Counted from the first letter of the stretch, positions 39,247 through 49,573 are shown. The stretch is DNA of 64,000 nt from Dehalococcoidia bacterium (GCA_012959605.1 DUCU01000012.1:59890-123889), one strand, 5' to 3'. Notes: a model not told the origin generated them from the sequence alone. Translations and numbers: made by a program.

Positions 39247-41100
39247 CTACCGATGTTTAACGTATTCAAAGCCACTTGGTGCTTTCATGTCGCTAAAGTC
39301 AGTGGGCCGCCAGTCGGGGTCGACACGCTTACCAGACGGCCAGAGGCCGTCATGTATGTATAACGAAGATGCCATAGAGTTATCCCAGATGAAGTTATAG
39401 ACCGCGAGTTCTCCGGCCTCGATTTCAGCTTGGGAAACTTGCTTTTGAGCGTGCCAAATAAGTTCAGTCAACTCAGGGTGGTGCGTTCCATAACTGTAAG
39501 TAGAGTCTGTCGTGTAGTTGGACGCTCCAATTATGGGAGACAAGCGTGAGCTAACCGTTAGACAGGTGATTCCGTTGTATTTCCTTGTAATCAATTCAGG
39601 ACGTAATGTGGCGTAAGGTATAGCCTGAATCTTAACGGAGATACCAATCTGTTCCCAGTAGTTTGCAACAGCATGGCATGATTCTACTTCGGCGGGAGCT
39701 CCACGGATGGCAGGTGTTAACGTGATTTCGAAACCGTCTCCATAACCTGCATCGACCAGCATTTGCTTGGCGAGAACGGGATCGTAGTCATATTTCCAAT
39801 CAGGGTTTTGTCTGTGGTCGTGGCCCATCCAGTCCCTTACTGATTGGACACGTCCGAACCCTGACAGGAGTTCATCGACTAGTGTTTGACGGTCGATGGC
39901 GGTGTTCATAGCCTTCCGAACGGTTACGGCTTTCGCCCACTCCTCAGACGTTACGTCGTCAGAGCAAGACACCCAAGGCTGCGTACAATCGTATGCCGGG
40001 TAGTCACTGCCGTCGTGCATCTTTCCGTGGTATTGACCGTAGAAGTTCAACCCCGCCTGGCCGCCGTTTTCCCAGCCCGTGACGTGCGCGCCTTCCACCG
40101 CTTCTACGGTGGGTAGGGAGTCAAAGGCCATTGTAAAGATATCCAGATTGCCGGTTTGGAATCCGGCGACTCGCGCCGACTCCTCTGGGATGGACCAATA
40201 AATCAGCTCTTCAAAGTAGGGCGTTTGGCGCCAGTGGTCTTCTACGGCTTTGAAGTTCCAAGAAACACCACTTTCATGGCTCACGACCTCCCACGGACCT
40301 GTGGAGGCTATGTCGATGCTTGCGGCTTCCACTCCAAGCTCTTCGGATTGTTTCTTACTCACCACCCAGACACTGACACCGGCCGCATTCCGAGAGAACT
40401 CGTTGACCGTTGCAGGCACCCATGGTTTGTTGTTTGTGACAACGTAAGTGTAGTCGTCGATTATCTTAGTGCTCGAGTTTCCAGTGTCATTGAATCCGTA
40501 ATAATCTCCCATTATTCCGGCACGGGCGAGTTTGGCCCCTTCATAGAAGCCTTTCATCGAATAAATGACGTCTTCAGTCGTCATCTTTCCATAACCTTTG
40601 TGGAATTCGACGTCGTCCCTGATTTTCCAAGTCCATTCCAAGAAATCTTCTGAGACATCCCAAGATGTGGCTATCATGGGATTGGGCTGGAGATCTTGCC
40701 CAATAGTTACTAGGCCCTCTCCAATTGAGCTACTCATGTATTGAACTCGGGGGCTTGAGGCCTCGGTTGGATGCCCCTGGAAAATGCCGGTTTCCGCTAC
40801 GCCGTGGTTGAGAGTACCAGACGCCTTTACTTCCGCTACGGGGGCTCTCGTGGCTTGAGGTAATGCCGTTGGCCTTGATGGTGGTGGCACCACGGCAGCT
40901 GCTGGTACGGAAGTGGGTGAGGGAGCCGATGTCGCCGACGGTGCCGACGCTTTGGTCGTTGTCGACGTTTTGCTCTGTTCTGGAACAGCGGTTGCGGAAG
41001 ACCCGCAAGCAATTATTAGGGCCACAAACAAAAGAATGATTCCCTTCGTCCAGTGTTTGCGGATTCCTTGCCGATTCTTTCCTTCAAATAGCATAACCAT
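39247..41100 (-). CDS. ABC transporter solute-binding protein, family 5 (lipoprotein), paralog 3
   Basis: LIIACGSS lipobox; GTLNHGVAETGIFQGHPTEASSPRVQY... Confidence 0.93.
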   Translation of the reverse strand: MVMLFEGKNRQGIRKHWTKGIILLFVALIIACGSSATAVPEQSKTSTTTKASAPSATSAPSPTSVPAAAVVPPPSRPTALPQATRAPVAEVKASGTLNHGVAETGIFQGHPTEASSPRVQYMSSSIGEGLVTIGQDLQPNPMIATSWDVSEDFLEWTWKIRDDVEFHKGYGKMTTEDVIYSMKGFYEGAKLARAGIMGDYYGFNDTGNSSTKIIDDYTYVVTNNKPWVPATVNEFSRNAAGVSVWVVSKKQSEELGVEAASIDIASTGPWEVVSHESGVSWNFKAVEDHWRQTPYFEELIYWSIPEESARVAGFQTGNLDIFTMAFDSLPTVEAVEGAHVTGWENGGQAGLNFYGQYHGKMHDGSDYPAYDCTQPWVSCSDDVTSEEWAKAVTVRKAMNTAIDRQTLVDELLSGFGRVQSVRDWMGHDHRQNPDWKYDYDPVLAKQMLVDAGYGDGFEITLTPAIRGAPAEVESCHAVANYWEQIGISVKIQAIPYATLRPELITRKYNGITCLTVSSRLSPIIGASNYTTDSTYSYGTHHPELTELIWHAQKQVSQAEIEAGELAVYNFIWDNSMASSLYIHDGLWPSGKRVDPDWRPTDFSDMKAPSGFEYVKHR

Positions 41101-41208
41101 GTTTCCTTGAGTCTCCTTGATACGTATTGATATTTAGGTATTTTAGTTTATAAAAGTAAAGCGTTTATCAATTGTAAATTTGTAGCGCTTATAACGCTTG
41201 TAACGATA

Positions 41209-41273
41209 AATCTAAAGTAACATATTTGCATTGTCAATATACATATCTTGATAATTTAAGATATGTATATTGA
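41209..41273 (-). promoter_or_regulatory. Promoter with overlapping palindrome upstream of SBP paralog 3
   Basis: Minus strand TTGACA-N17-TAGATT; -35 overlaps 16-bp inverted repeat TCAATATACATATCTT/AAGATATGTATATTGA (41234-41273). Confidence 0.6.
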
Positions 41274-41349
41274 TGGATCAATTGGGAGAATGACAAGAAA
41301 CCACGACACTTGTAGGGGTTTCTTGTAAATTTTCCTGGATTTTGGTGTA

Positions 41350-41772
41350 TTAAATGCGTCTTGCGAAGGACAATTCGTGGGCGTCTGGATCTTCTATGTG
41401 GAAGTAGCGCTCGCCCCATGGCGCGTCGGCTGGTTTAGTGGATGGGGTAAGACCAGATTGAACCAAGCGCTCGTGGAGTGCGTCTACATCGTCTACGTGA
41501 AAAATCAGCCGGCCCCACCAAGCTGCGGTTCTCTCTGGATTCAAAGTGAGGTTTAGATAGGCCTCCCCAACCCTGAAACTGGTGAATGAAGCCGAGGTGC
41601 CACCGTAGAGCATTTCCAGGCCTAACTTCTCTCGGTAGAAGTCCACAGAAATTGCCATGTTGGCTACGTCTAGGGTGACTGCGCTGATGGACTGAACGCT
41701 CAATCTGTCCTTCCTGCTAGAAGCGCCGTTAAGACCTGGGAAGAAATAGGCTGGCCAAAGAGACCTGGCCAA
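41350..41772 (-). CDS. VOC family protein (start uncertain, probably near 41700)
   Basis: QSISAVTLDVANMAISVDFYREKLGLEMLYGGTSASFTSFRVGEAYLNL. Confidence 0.87.
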   Translation of the reverse strand: MARSLWPAYFFPGLNGASSRKDRLSVQSISAVTLDVANMAISVDFYREKLGLEMLYGGTSASFTSFRVGEAYLNLTLNPERTAAWWGRLIFHVDDVDALHERLVQSGLTPSTKPADAPWGERYFHIEDPDAHELSFARRI

Positions 41773-41796
41773 AGAGACTAAGAAAAAGGATTAACA

Positions 41797-42567
41797 TTAA
41801 TGTCGTTGGCGTCGATTGCGACCTGGCAATCCTGGAAAGATACCTTCTTCCAGGATCCAGTCCATTCTCCGCTTCAAGCCGTTTACTTCTTCTGGAGACA
41901 AAACGCTGACCAGTTCTTGGACCAGGGTAGGCTGAGAATCAGCGGCCGAATTCAGCTGCTCTCGCAGATTGGTCAGCGATTGCAGTAAATGCGTCGGAAT
42001 CGGTTCACTGGAAAAATCCCAAATCACTGTGCGAACCTTCATCTCTTCATGGAAGGTCAAGCCGTGATCGATGCTCCAAATCTTGCCTTCTGAACCCATA
42101 AGCAGGTGGTCCGCCTTTCGGTCTGTGCTGTTGGCGACCAAGTCAAAACAGGCAATGACCCTGAGTTGGTCGGCACATCCCTGTTCTAAGGTGTAGTAGT
42201 TCTGTTTGGGGTCATGCTCTACAAATTGCTGTACGGAGCCGATACCGTACGGACCGTCTCTGATAATCGTGAAGGGGATAATGTTCCATCCCAGGATCTC
42301 GCTCAGCAGGTAAGCACAATACTCTCTCTTATACAGAGTTCCGGTGGGGAAATCCCAAAGGGGGGCTTCGCCGTCGCGAGGTTTGTAGATGGCCAAGCTT
42401 TTGATGCCGTCTAGTTCAATCTTGACTAAGAAGGTGTAATTGGAACCTTGCAGGGTCAAATCGTGGGAGACGATTTCGCCATGGCGAATGATTTCGGTGG
42501 CAGCCGGACCGGATTGTGGTCCTGCACCAGGTACTATATTCGGATCAGAATTCGACTCGATCGTCAA
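41797..42567 (-). CDS. SCO1664 family protein (PI3/4-kinase-like)
   Basis: KSLAIYKPRDGEAPLWDFPTGTLYKREYCAYLLSEILGW, DLVANSTDRKADHLL, WSIDHGLTFH. Confidence 0.88.
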   Translation of the reverse strand: MTIESNSDPNIVPGAGPQSGPAATEIIRHGEIVSHDLTLQGSNYTFLVKIELDGIKSLAIYKPRDGEAPLWDFPTGTLYKREYCAYLLSEILGWNIIPFTIIRDGPYGIGSVQQFVEHDPKQNYYTLEQGCADQLRVIACFDLVANSTDRKADHLLMGSEGKIWSIDHGLTFHEEMKVRTVIWDFSSEPIPTHLLQSLTNLREQLNSAADSQPTLVQELVSVLSPEEVNGLKRRMDWILEEGIFPGLPGRNRRQRH

Positions 42568-42655
42568 AAGGTCAATCCTGCCGTACTACTTTTGAAGTCG
42601 GAGATCGGGTAGCTTGAGTTCAAGCTGGAATTCAGCCTGAGGATAAGGCTGACGT

Positions 42656-43261
42656 TTAGCCAGCTTCCAGGACGGTATGCCCGTTGGCTCTGGGGCAAGC
42701 GTGGCCATCTGGGTTAATCGGTTGCCCGCAAAGGAAGCATGTAGGCCGACCAGCCGCACAAATCGTGAGAGATTCTTCGCCCAGAACAATTGCCTGAGCG
42801 GTGGTGATCCAATAACCGACCGATTCCGTCTCGGGATCCTCATTGGCATTATCACTCTGCGGGTCGCTCCCCTCAGAACCCTGGGGGGAATCACCTTCTG
42901 GCAACTCGATGTTCTCGCGTTCGTACGCTTGAAGGTAAAAGGCATTGCTATCTTTGTCGTAGCTTAAGAGCATCTGGCCCGCTTTAAAATCTATATTCAG
43001 TTCCCCGCCGGACCATACATCCTCGCGAAGGTCGCTCTCTTTGTCACGGTCCTCTTTCGAGAGGCGCCCCACCATGTCCCGTAGATAGACGCCCAGTTGC
43101 AGAAGTTGCTCTTTTTCCATCCAGACAGAAGAGATAGCGGAGCCTGAGTGGGCGTCCACACGAAATGTACGGAGGCCAGGTTCCCCAAAGGTTAGTGCTT
43201 CAATGCTGACAGCTGCGCCAAGATCGTATTTAACTTTGTTTGATTCCACGTCCATTATCAT
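42656..43261 (-). CDS. DUF3090 family protein
   Basis: LTFGEPGLRTFRVDAHSGSAISSVWMEKEQLLQL; C-terminal CFLCGQPINPDGHACPRANGH zinc motif. Confidence 0.88.
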   Translation of the reverse strand: MIMDVESNKVKYDLGAAVSIEALTFGEPGLRTFRVDAHSGSAISSVWMEKEQLLQLGVYLRDMVGRLSKEDRDKESDLREDVWSGGELNIDFKAGQMLLSYDKDSNAFYLQAYERENIELPEGDSPQGSEGSDPQSDNANEDPETESVGYWITTAQAIVLGEESLTICAAGRPTCFLCGQPINPDGHACPRANGHTVLEAG

Positions 43262-43469
43262 AGACGCCGCCGATTATCTGTGGCAAGGGTGAAACAACGG
43301 CACAAATTTGGTTTACGTGCTCAAACAAACTTTTAGTGAAACGCTAGGGTTCAGATTGTGTTTGTGGACGTTAATCTCTGAGTTTTGATTTGCGGATGTT
43401 TGTGATATGTATAATCCACTCATTCACCGGCACGAGTAGAAATAGTAAGAATATTGAGGAGGAACTCTA

Positions 43470-43880
43470 ATGGCACAGGGATTGACGATGGAGATGGTCC
43501 AAGCGGCAATGAAAGCTATGATGGACAAGGCAATGGAAAAACCCAACGAGCCGATTGCAATGTGCGTCGTTGACGCGGCCGGCAACTTGGAGGCCTATGC
43601 CAAGATGGACAATCTACGGATGTTCAGCCGCCGCCACGCACAGAGGAAGGCTTACACGTCAGCAATGATGGGAATGGATTCAGTTGCCCATGCGGAGCGA
43701 CTGCACAGCGGTGGGCGTAACATCGCTGACCTGGGAGACCCAATGATGACCTTTGGTCAAGGCGGCCTGGTAATCATGAAAGATGGCGTCATCCTTGGCG
43801 GCATTGGTGTGGGCGGCTATCCCAGCGGTCAGGCCGACGAAGACATTTCCCGAGTTGGCCTCGACGCAATGAACCTCTAG
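43470..43880 (+). CDS. GlcG/HbpS family heme-binding-like protein
   Basis: MEMVQAAMKAMMDKAMEKPNEPIAMCVVDAAGNLEAYAKMDN; SD GAGGAGG. Confidence 0.85.
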   Translation: MAQGLTMEMVQAAMKAMMDKAMEKPNEPIAMCVVDAAGNLEAYAKMDNLRMFSRRHAQRKAYTSAMMGMDSVAHAERLHSGGRNIADLGDPMMTFGQGGLVIMKDGVILGGIGVGGYPSGQADEDISRVGLDAMNL

Positions 43881-44101
43881 GCGATTCTTGGTTGGGTCGT
43901 AACCCAGACGGAGTTCGAAATATGTACGCCCCGGACAGTCTTCCGGGGCGTTTATTATTTACCGAAATCAGAGTCGAGACGGCCGAATATTCAGCGCACT
44001 GGTCAAATCCGAATATCGTCAACAAGTATATTTTGGGCGTCTGAAGAATGGTAATCACGCACAGGTGAAATTTTATGTGATTTTTGTTTGACTGACGCCC
44101 C

Positions 44102-44752
44102 TCACGCTTGAGATCGGTTATTTTCCCACTCGGCCAAGCGTGCCTCCAGTGAGTGTTGGCGCAGGGCCATGGTCAGATCGCCCCGAGTTCTTTCCAACAC
44201 GCCGCGCATGGCGTCGGTGTTGCGTCTTAGACCGCTGGTGACTCCCTCAGGGAAGTCGATGGTCACCAGAACACCGTACATCTCGTCCATGATGTCCATG
44301 AACTCCTGGCAGCCGTCCATCGCATCGCGGCGCAGTGCGTCCAGGATATATCGGCGCAGTTCGCCAATGACCTCAGCCATCCCGTTAATATAGGCTGCGG
44401 CGTCAACTTTTAGGTCGTGTATGGAAGGTATATCTGCGCCGGAGATTACTGCAAGAGTCACGTTGGCTTCAGTGAATTCTTTGCGGGCGTCATTCATGAA
44501 CCCCGCATTGAATATGGAAGGGCTGCTCCCCCGGATATGGTCTGCATCCCTAAGCCTGGCGTCGCCCTTTTTAATCAACTCTTTGGCATCGTCAAACGCC
44601 CCACGGTGCACGGCGCGGATGGCGTTTGCGGAGAACCGTATCACTTCCCTGGAGACAGACAAAGCTTGCTCCCGGTCACTGTTCCGCTCTGTGAGCTCAT
44701 TGATTACAGCGGTCCCAATTTCTGATAGGACCGATTGGTAGCGTGAGGGCAT
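44102..44752 (-). CDS. Translin-like helical protein
   Basis: EQALSVSREVIRFSANAIRAVHRGAFDDAKELIKKGDARL; overlaps thiE stop (TAATG). Confidence 0.7.
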   Translation of the reverse strand: MPSRYQSVLSEIGTAVINELTERNSDREQALSVSREVIRFSANAIRAVHRGAFDDAKELIKKGDARLRDADHIRGSSPSIFNAGFMNDARKEFTEANVTLAVISGADIPSIHDLKVDAAAYINGMAEVIGELRRYILDALRRDAMDGCQEFMDIMDEMYGVLVTIDFPEGVTSGLRRNTDAMRGVLERTRGDLTMALRQHSLEARLAEWENNRSQA

Positions 44753-45747
44753 TAGATACGCCCGCCAGCGTCTTCTATGACCTTCACCAATCTGGCAGCG
44801 GCTGCTTCTGGTTCGGGTGCTGCGCCAACGGCAGCAGTGACACAGATGGCGTCGGCCCCGGCTTCAATGACCGCGGCAGCGTTTTCTGCGTTGATTCCGC
44901 CGATGGCCACCAGAGGTGTTTTGGCGACGGCCCTTGCCTCACGCACTCGGTCGATGCCCTGCGGCGGGCGACCCACGCCCTTGGTGTCGGTGTGGTAGAT
45001 AGGGCCGAATGCCACGTGGTCAGCGCCCATCTCCTCTGATTCCACCAGTTCATCAAATTCATGGTTTGACCGGCCAATTACTTGGTGAGACGCGAGTACC
45101 TGTCTCGCCTGGTCAATGGGTAGGTCGGTCTGGCCCACGTGCAACCCCGCTGAGCCGACTATTGAGGCAACATCAGCGTGGTCATTTAATATGAGGGAAG
45201 CTCCCGATTCGGCGCACAGCTTCTGCAGCCCCCTGGCCAATGGTAGGGAGTCGCCTTTGTCGCGAATCTTATCTCTCAGTTGCAACATCCTGGCCCCACC
45301 TTGGATGGCAGCTTGGGCGATTACCAACGGGTCGCGACCACCAGTGATCGTAGGGTCGATTATCACGTAGAGACCACGTATCAACTCAGCTTGCTCTCGG
45401 CGAATCGTCGTGCCAAGCTGATCAGTTAGCTCATCAAGTACCCTCTTGATCCCTCCCAAGGTTTCCCAACCCAGTGGATTCGCCGAAGATGACTCGTCCA
45501 GGAGCGAGAGCAAGTTATTTGCCATACTGGCCAAACCGAGAGTTTCTTGGGCGCTGGTGGGCGGGCCGTCGTCCGTCTCAGCCATGGCCGATGCTGCAGG
45601 CAGAGAGGGGATCAATTCCCGCAGACTCTGCAGGGCCGGCGCCGGAGATTGGGCCGATGGTACGTACCTGGAGGCTGCTTCTATGCAGTGGAAAATGGTT
45701 TGATAGTGGCTTTGTGCGGGGCTATCTATTCCCCTACCGCTGGTCAC
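44752..45747 (-). CDS. thiE: Thiamine-phosphate synthase with N-terminal extension
   Basis: LYVIIDPTITGGRDPLVIAQAAIQGGARMLQLRDK, LILNDHADVASIVGSAGLHVGQTDLP, HVAFGPIYHTDTK. Confidence 0.93.
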   Translation of the reverse strand: MTSGRGIDSPAQSHYQTIFHCIEAASRYVPSAQSPAPALQSLRELIPSLPAASAMAETDDGPPTSAQETLGLASMANNLLSLLDESSSANPLGWETLGGIKRVLDELTDQLGTTIRREQAELIRGLYVIIDPTITGGRDPLVIAQAAIQGGARMLQLRDKIRDKGDSLPLARGLQKLCAESGASLILNDHADVASIVGSAGLHVGQTDLPIDQARQVLASHQVIGRSNHEFDELVESEEMGADHVAFGPIYHTDTKGVGRPPQGIDRVREARAVAKTPLVAIGGINAENAAAVIEAGADAICVTAAVGAAPEPEAAAARLVKVIEDAGGRI

Positions 45748-46085
45748 AGATCCATCCCCTTGGGTGTTTCACCGGAGCGGGCGGCGTCGATGTTTTCTCT
45801 CATGGTTTGAGGCATGTCCCTTCCGAATTTTGTAAAGGCGTCTTCAACGCCGCGTCCAATGTTACGTGGGTCGTTGTAATAACCGGGTGACCGATGCTCG
45901 CTACCCGACGAGAAATTCTCGTGGACCGAGCCAACGGTTTTGCCGGTGGCAAATGATGACATTCGTCTTTCCATCTCATTGCTCTGACAATGAGCGCAGA
46001 CCGGCTCCAATTTGCTGCTGATTGACCTCACAAAAAATGACGACAACTTGGTGCAAGATTGGCAACGGTATTCATATATCGGCAC
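45744..46085 (-). CDS. FmdB family zinc ribbon protein
   Basis: MPIYEYRCQSCTKLSSFFVR...CAHCQSNEMERRMSSFA. Confidence 0.9.
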   Translation of the reverse strand: MPIYEYRCQSCTKLSSFFVRSISSKLEPVCAHCQSNEMERRMSSFATGKTVGSVHENFSSGSEHRSPGYYNDPRNIGRGVEDAFTKFGRDMPQTMRENIDAARSGETPKGMDL

Positions 46086-46138
46086 AGGGGTCTCCTGCAG
46101 ATCACCTAAAGTAGTCGTCCCGCTGGGGACTGGCAGCT

Positions 46139-46462
46139 TTAAGGGTTTTTGAGGTCGCGACGCTCGCGGTTGAAATCGGGACTGGTTTGGCCGCCCATTT
46201 CCTTCTTGATACGGCCCATGTAGCTGTCGATGCTGGCTGGGCTATCCTCGTTCACATCGCGAGAGGTCTCGCCACTTGGCACCCAATTGAGGCTGTCACC
46301 CCAAGACGCCCTGAATGAGAATTTGGAGATCAACCGCTGCATGTCGGTGCCTTGGCAATGATCACAGTTTGGTTGCAGGTCTTTGGTGTCTTCAGAAACG
46401 CTGCGGACCAGCACAGAGGATATTTTTTGGCAATCACCACAGCGATATTCGTAGAGCGGCAC
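46139..46462 (-). CDS. FmdB family zinc ribbon protein
   Basis: MPLYEYRCGDCQKISSVLVR...CDHCQGTDMQRLISKFSF. Confidence 0.9.
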   Translation of the reverse strand: MPLYEYRCGDCQKISSVLVRSVSEDTKDLQPNCDHCQGTDMQRLISKFSFRASWGDSLNWVPSGETSRDVNEDSPASIDSYMGRIKKEMGGQTSPDFNRERRDLKNP

Positions 46463-46738
46463 TTATATTGTCCAGTATCGATTTAGCAGTAACGATTATA
46501 TGCAGTCTGAGCATATATTTTAACATGAGCTTTTCGGTGAGGCATTCGGGAGTGATTGGTATGAAAACGAAAAGTGGTTACTGACGCTCCCCAGGGGCGC
46601 CACCCTCTGATGCCTAATGTATAATGTGGCCACCCTCACTGCCGGTTTTTTCGCTGGTGGCGGGTTCTTACAACTGCAACCCCGTATGGGCCGACCAACC
46701 GCACCCGGGGATGAATTTGGACCTGCTGAGGTGGCGCC

Positions 46739-49573
46739 ATGGCGGATGAACAAGCACACACGATTCCCATGTTCGGCGATGACCAGCCTGAACTAGCCGC
46801 TACTCCGACCGCTTCGGCAACTCCGGCTGCCTCTGCTCTTAAAAAACGCGAACCGCTGCTGATGATCATGGACGGCCATGCCATGGTTCACCGGTCGTTC
46901 AGGGCCATTTCCACCCAAAGACACCTCACGGTGAATGCCACTGGCGAGGACGTGACCGGGGTTTACGGCTTTGCCAACGTGTTCCTTAGAGCGCTAAACG
47001 AATGGAATCCGGCCTACTGCGCCATCGCCTTTGATTTGTCAGCGCCGACCTTCCGCCACAAGCAGTTCCCTGAGTACAAAGGCCAGCGCGAGTCAACACC
47101 CGAAGAACTACGTCCCCAATTTGGCCGTGTTAAACAGTTGATGGAGTCCTTTGGTGTGCCGGTGTTTGAGCTTGAGGGCTGGGAAGCGGACGATGTCATT
47201 GGGACCCTAGCCGCTCAAGCAGAAAAAATCGGCATGGACTCGGTTATCCTCACTGGAGACCGGGACACCTTTCAGCTGATATCCCCCAGAGTCAGGGTCG
47301 ACTTGGCCTCCAGTATTCAAGACCGCAAGGTGTATGACGAAGAAGCCCTGATGGAGCGCTACTCCGGCCTCACAGCAGCGCAGCAGACCGATTTCAAAGC
47401 GCTGTTGGGTGACAGTTCGGACAACATCCCCGGCGTGCCCAAGGTGGGCGAAAAAACAGCCATCGCCTTGCTCAATGAATACCACAACCTCGAGGGCATC
47501 TATGAGCACCTCGAAGAGGTCAAGCGACCCAGCGTAAAGTCGTCTTTGGATGAGTTCAAGGACCGCGCTTTCTTCAACCGCGGGTTAATGACCATCGACT
47601 GTGATAGTCCGGTGGAATTGGACCTGGAGAATGCCAAGTTCGGCAATTTTGACCGGAACGCAGTGGTTCAGTTCATGACCGAGCTTGAGTTCTTTACTAT
47701 TATTCCCAGAGTTCCGGAACCGGACGGCTCTGAAACATCGGCAGCAACAGAAAATGCTCCGGCGGCTGCTCCAACTGAAGCCGTTGACTACACGGTGGTG
47801 CAGACCAAAGAGCAACTGGAACAGATGCTGGCGACGCTGTATGAAGCCGGTCAGTTCTCATTTGATACCGAGACCACTGGCCTGGATGCCGTGCAAGCGG
47901 GCCTGGTGGGACTAAGTTTCTCAACTGCGCCCACGGTGGCCTGGTACGTGCCTGTGGGGCATCAAGAAGGCGAGCAACTGCCGATGGAAGAGGTCTTGGC
48001 AGCGGTGCGTCCGTTGTTTGAGTCGCCGGATATTAGCAAGTGCGCCCACAACGCCAATTATGACATGACAATACTGGCCAGCCATGGCATAGACTGTCAG
48101 GGCGTCGATTTCGACACCATGGTCGCTGCCCATCTTCTGAGTCGCGGTCAATTGGGGCTTAAGAATCTTGCGTTGGACGTTCTAGGCCAAGAAATGACGC
48201 CCATCAACAAGCTGATTGGTACTGGCAAAAAACAGATCACTTTCGACCAAGTTGACATAGAAACGGCCGCCCCTTACGCCGCCGCCGATGCCGATATGAC
48301 CGCCCGTCTGCGCTTGGCCTTTGAGGAGCCGGTGATGCGGGAAGGCCTGAACTCCCTAATGACCGACATGGAGATGCCGCTTGTACCGGTCCTGGTGACA
48401 ATGCAACGCCACGGCATCATGCTGGACTCAGCTGGGCTGCGTGAGATGTCTGAAGACCTGCGTGAGCAGATGTTCCAGACAGAGGAAGAACTCTACAAGT
48501 CCATTGGCCACACGGTGAATATCAATTCGCCCCAACAGCTGAGCGACCTACTTTTCAACGAGATTGGCCTGCCAAAGACCAAGCGCACCAAGACTGGCTA
48601 CTCCACTGATGCCAATTCCCTTGAGGGGCTGAAAGGTCTGCACCCGGTGGTGGACCAGATTTTGGAGTATCGGCAGGTGTCCAAATTGAAGTCGACCTAC
48701 GTGGACGCCCTTCCGGAAATGGTAAATCCGGACACCAGACGGGTACACACCAGCTACAACCAGACCGGTTCGGCCACGGGGCGGATGTCCAGCAGCGACC
48801 CCAACCTGCAGAACATCCCCATTCGGACCGAGATGGGCCGCCAGGTTCGGAAGGCTTTTATGGCTGAGGGAGCGCCAGATTGGCTGCTTTTCTCGGCAGA
48901 CTACTCTCAGATCGAATTGCGGGTGCTGGCCCATATATCCCAGGATCCTGGCTTGTTGGAAGCGTTCCGACGTGGAGAGGACATCCACTCATCTACGGCT
49001 TCGTTGATGTTTGATGTGCCGCTAAGCGATGTTGTGGCAGACCAACGGCGAATCGCTAAGGTGCTCAACTTTGGGGTGATTTACGGTCTGTCGGCACACG
49101 GAATCTCCCAGCAGACCGGATTCAGCCGAGAGGAAGGCGCATCGTTCATCGAGGCCTATTTCGCCAAATATCCTGGCATCAGTGACTATCTGGAGCAGGT
49201 GAAGGTCAAAGCCAGAGCGGAGCAGTACGTCGAGACCCTGCTCGGGCGGCGTCGCTATCTGCCAGACATCAATAGTCCCAACTTCAACGTTAGAGGCGGG
49301 GCCGAGCGGATGGCCATCAACATGCCCATCCAAGGAACCGCAGCCGACATAATGAAACTTGCCATGATCCGAGTGCAAAAACGCCTCGACGATGAGGGCA
49401 TGAAGACCAAAATGCTCCTTCAAGTGCACGACGAACTGGTTTTCGAGACTCCAAAAGAAGAAATGGCCGCCCTAAAAGACCTGGTCGTCGACGAGATGCC
49501 CGCCGCCATGGACCTGGACGTGACCTTGAAGGTGGACACCAAATGGGGCCTCACTTGGGGCGACATGGAATAG
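46739..49573 (+). CDS. polA: DNA polymerase I
   Basis: 5'-3' exo, 3'-5' exo (FDTETTGLD), polymerase motifs DYSQIELRVLAHIS, RRIAKVLNFGVIYGLS, QVHDELVFE. Confidence 0.97.
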   Translation: MADEQAHTIPMFGDDQPELAATPTASATPAASALKKREPLLMIMDGHAMVHRSFRAISTQRHLTVNATGEDVTGVYGFANVFLRALNEWNPAYCAIAFDLSAPTFRHKQFPEYKGQRESTPEELRPQFGRVKQLMESFGVPVFELEGWEADDVIGTLAAQAEKIGMDSVILTGDRDTFQLISPRVRVDLASSIQDRKVYDEEALMERYSGLTAAQQTDFKALLGDSSDNIPGVPKVGEKTAIALLNEYHNLEGIYEHLEEVKRPSVKSSLDEFKDRAFFNRGLMTIDCDSPVELDLENAKFGNFDRNAVVQFMTELEFFTIIPRVPEPDGSETSAATENAPAAAPTEAVDYTVVQTKEQLEQMLATLYEAGQFSFDTETTGLDAVQAGLVGLSFSTAPTVAWYVPVGHQEGEQLPMEEVLAAVRPLFESPDISKCAHNANYDMTILASHGIDCQGVDFDTMVAAHLLSRGQLGLKNLALDVLGQEMTPINKLIGTGKKQITFDQVDIETAAPYAAADADMTARLRLAFEEPVMREGLNSLMTDMEMPLVPVLVTMQRHGIMLDSAGLREMSEDLREQMFQTEEELYKSIGHTVNINSPQQLSDLLFNEIGLPKTKRTKTGYSTDANSLEGLKGLHPVVDQILEYRQVSKLKSTYVDALPEMVNPDTRRVHTSYNQTGSATGRMSSSDPNLQNIPIRTEMGRQVRKAFMAEGAPDWLLFSADYSQIELRVLAHISQDPGLLEAFRRGEDIHSSTASLMFDVPLSDVVADQRRIAKVLNFGVIYGLSAHGISQQTGFSREEGASFIEAYFAKYPGISDYLEQVKVKARAEQYVETLLGRRRYLPDINSPNFNVRGGAERMAINMPIQGTAADIMKLAMIRVQKRLDDEGMKTKMLLQVHDELVFETPKEEMAALKDLVVDEMPAAMDLDVTLKVDTKWGLTWGDME

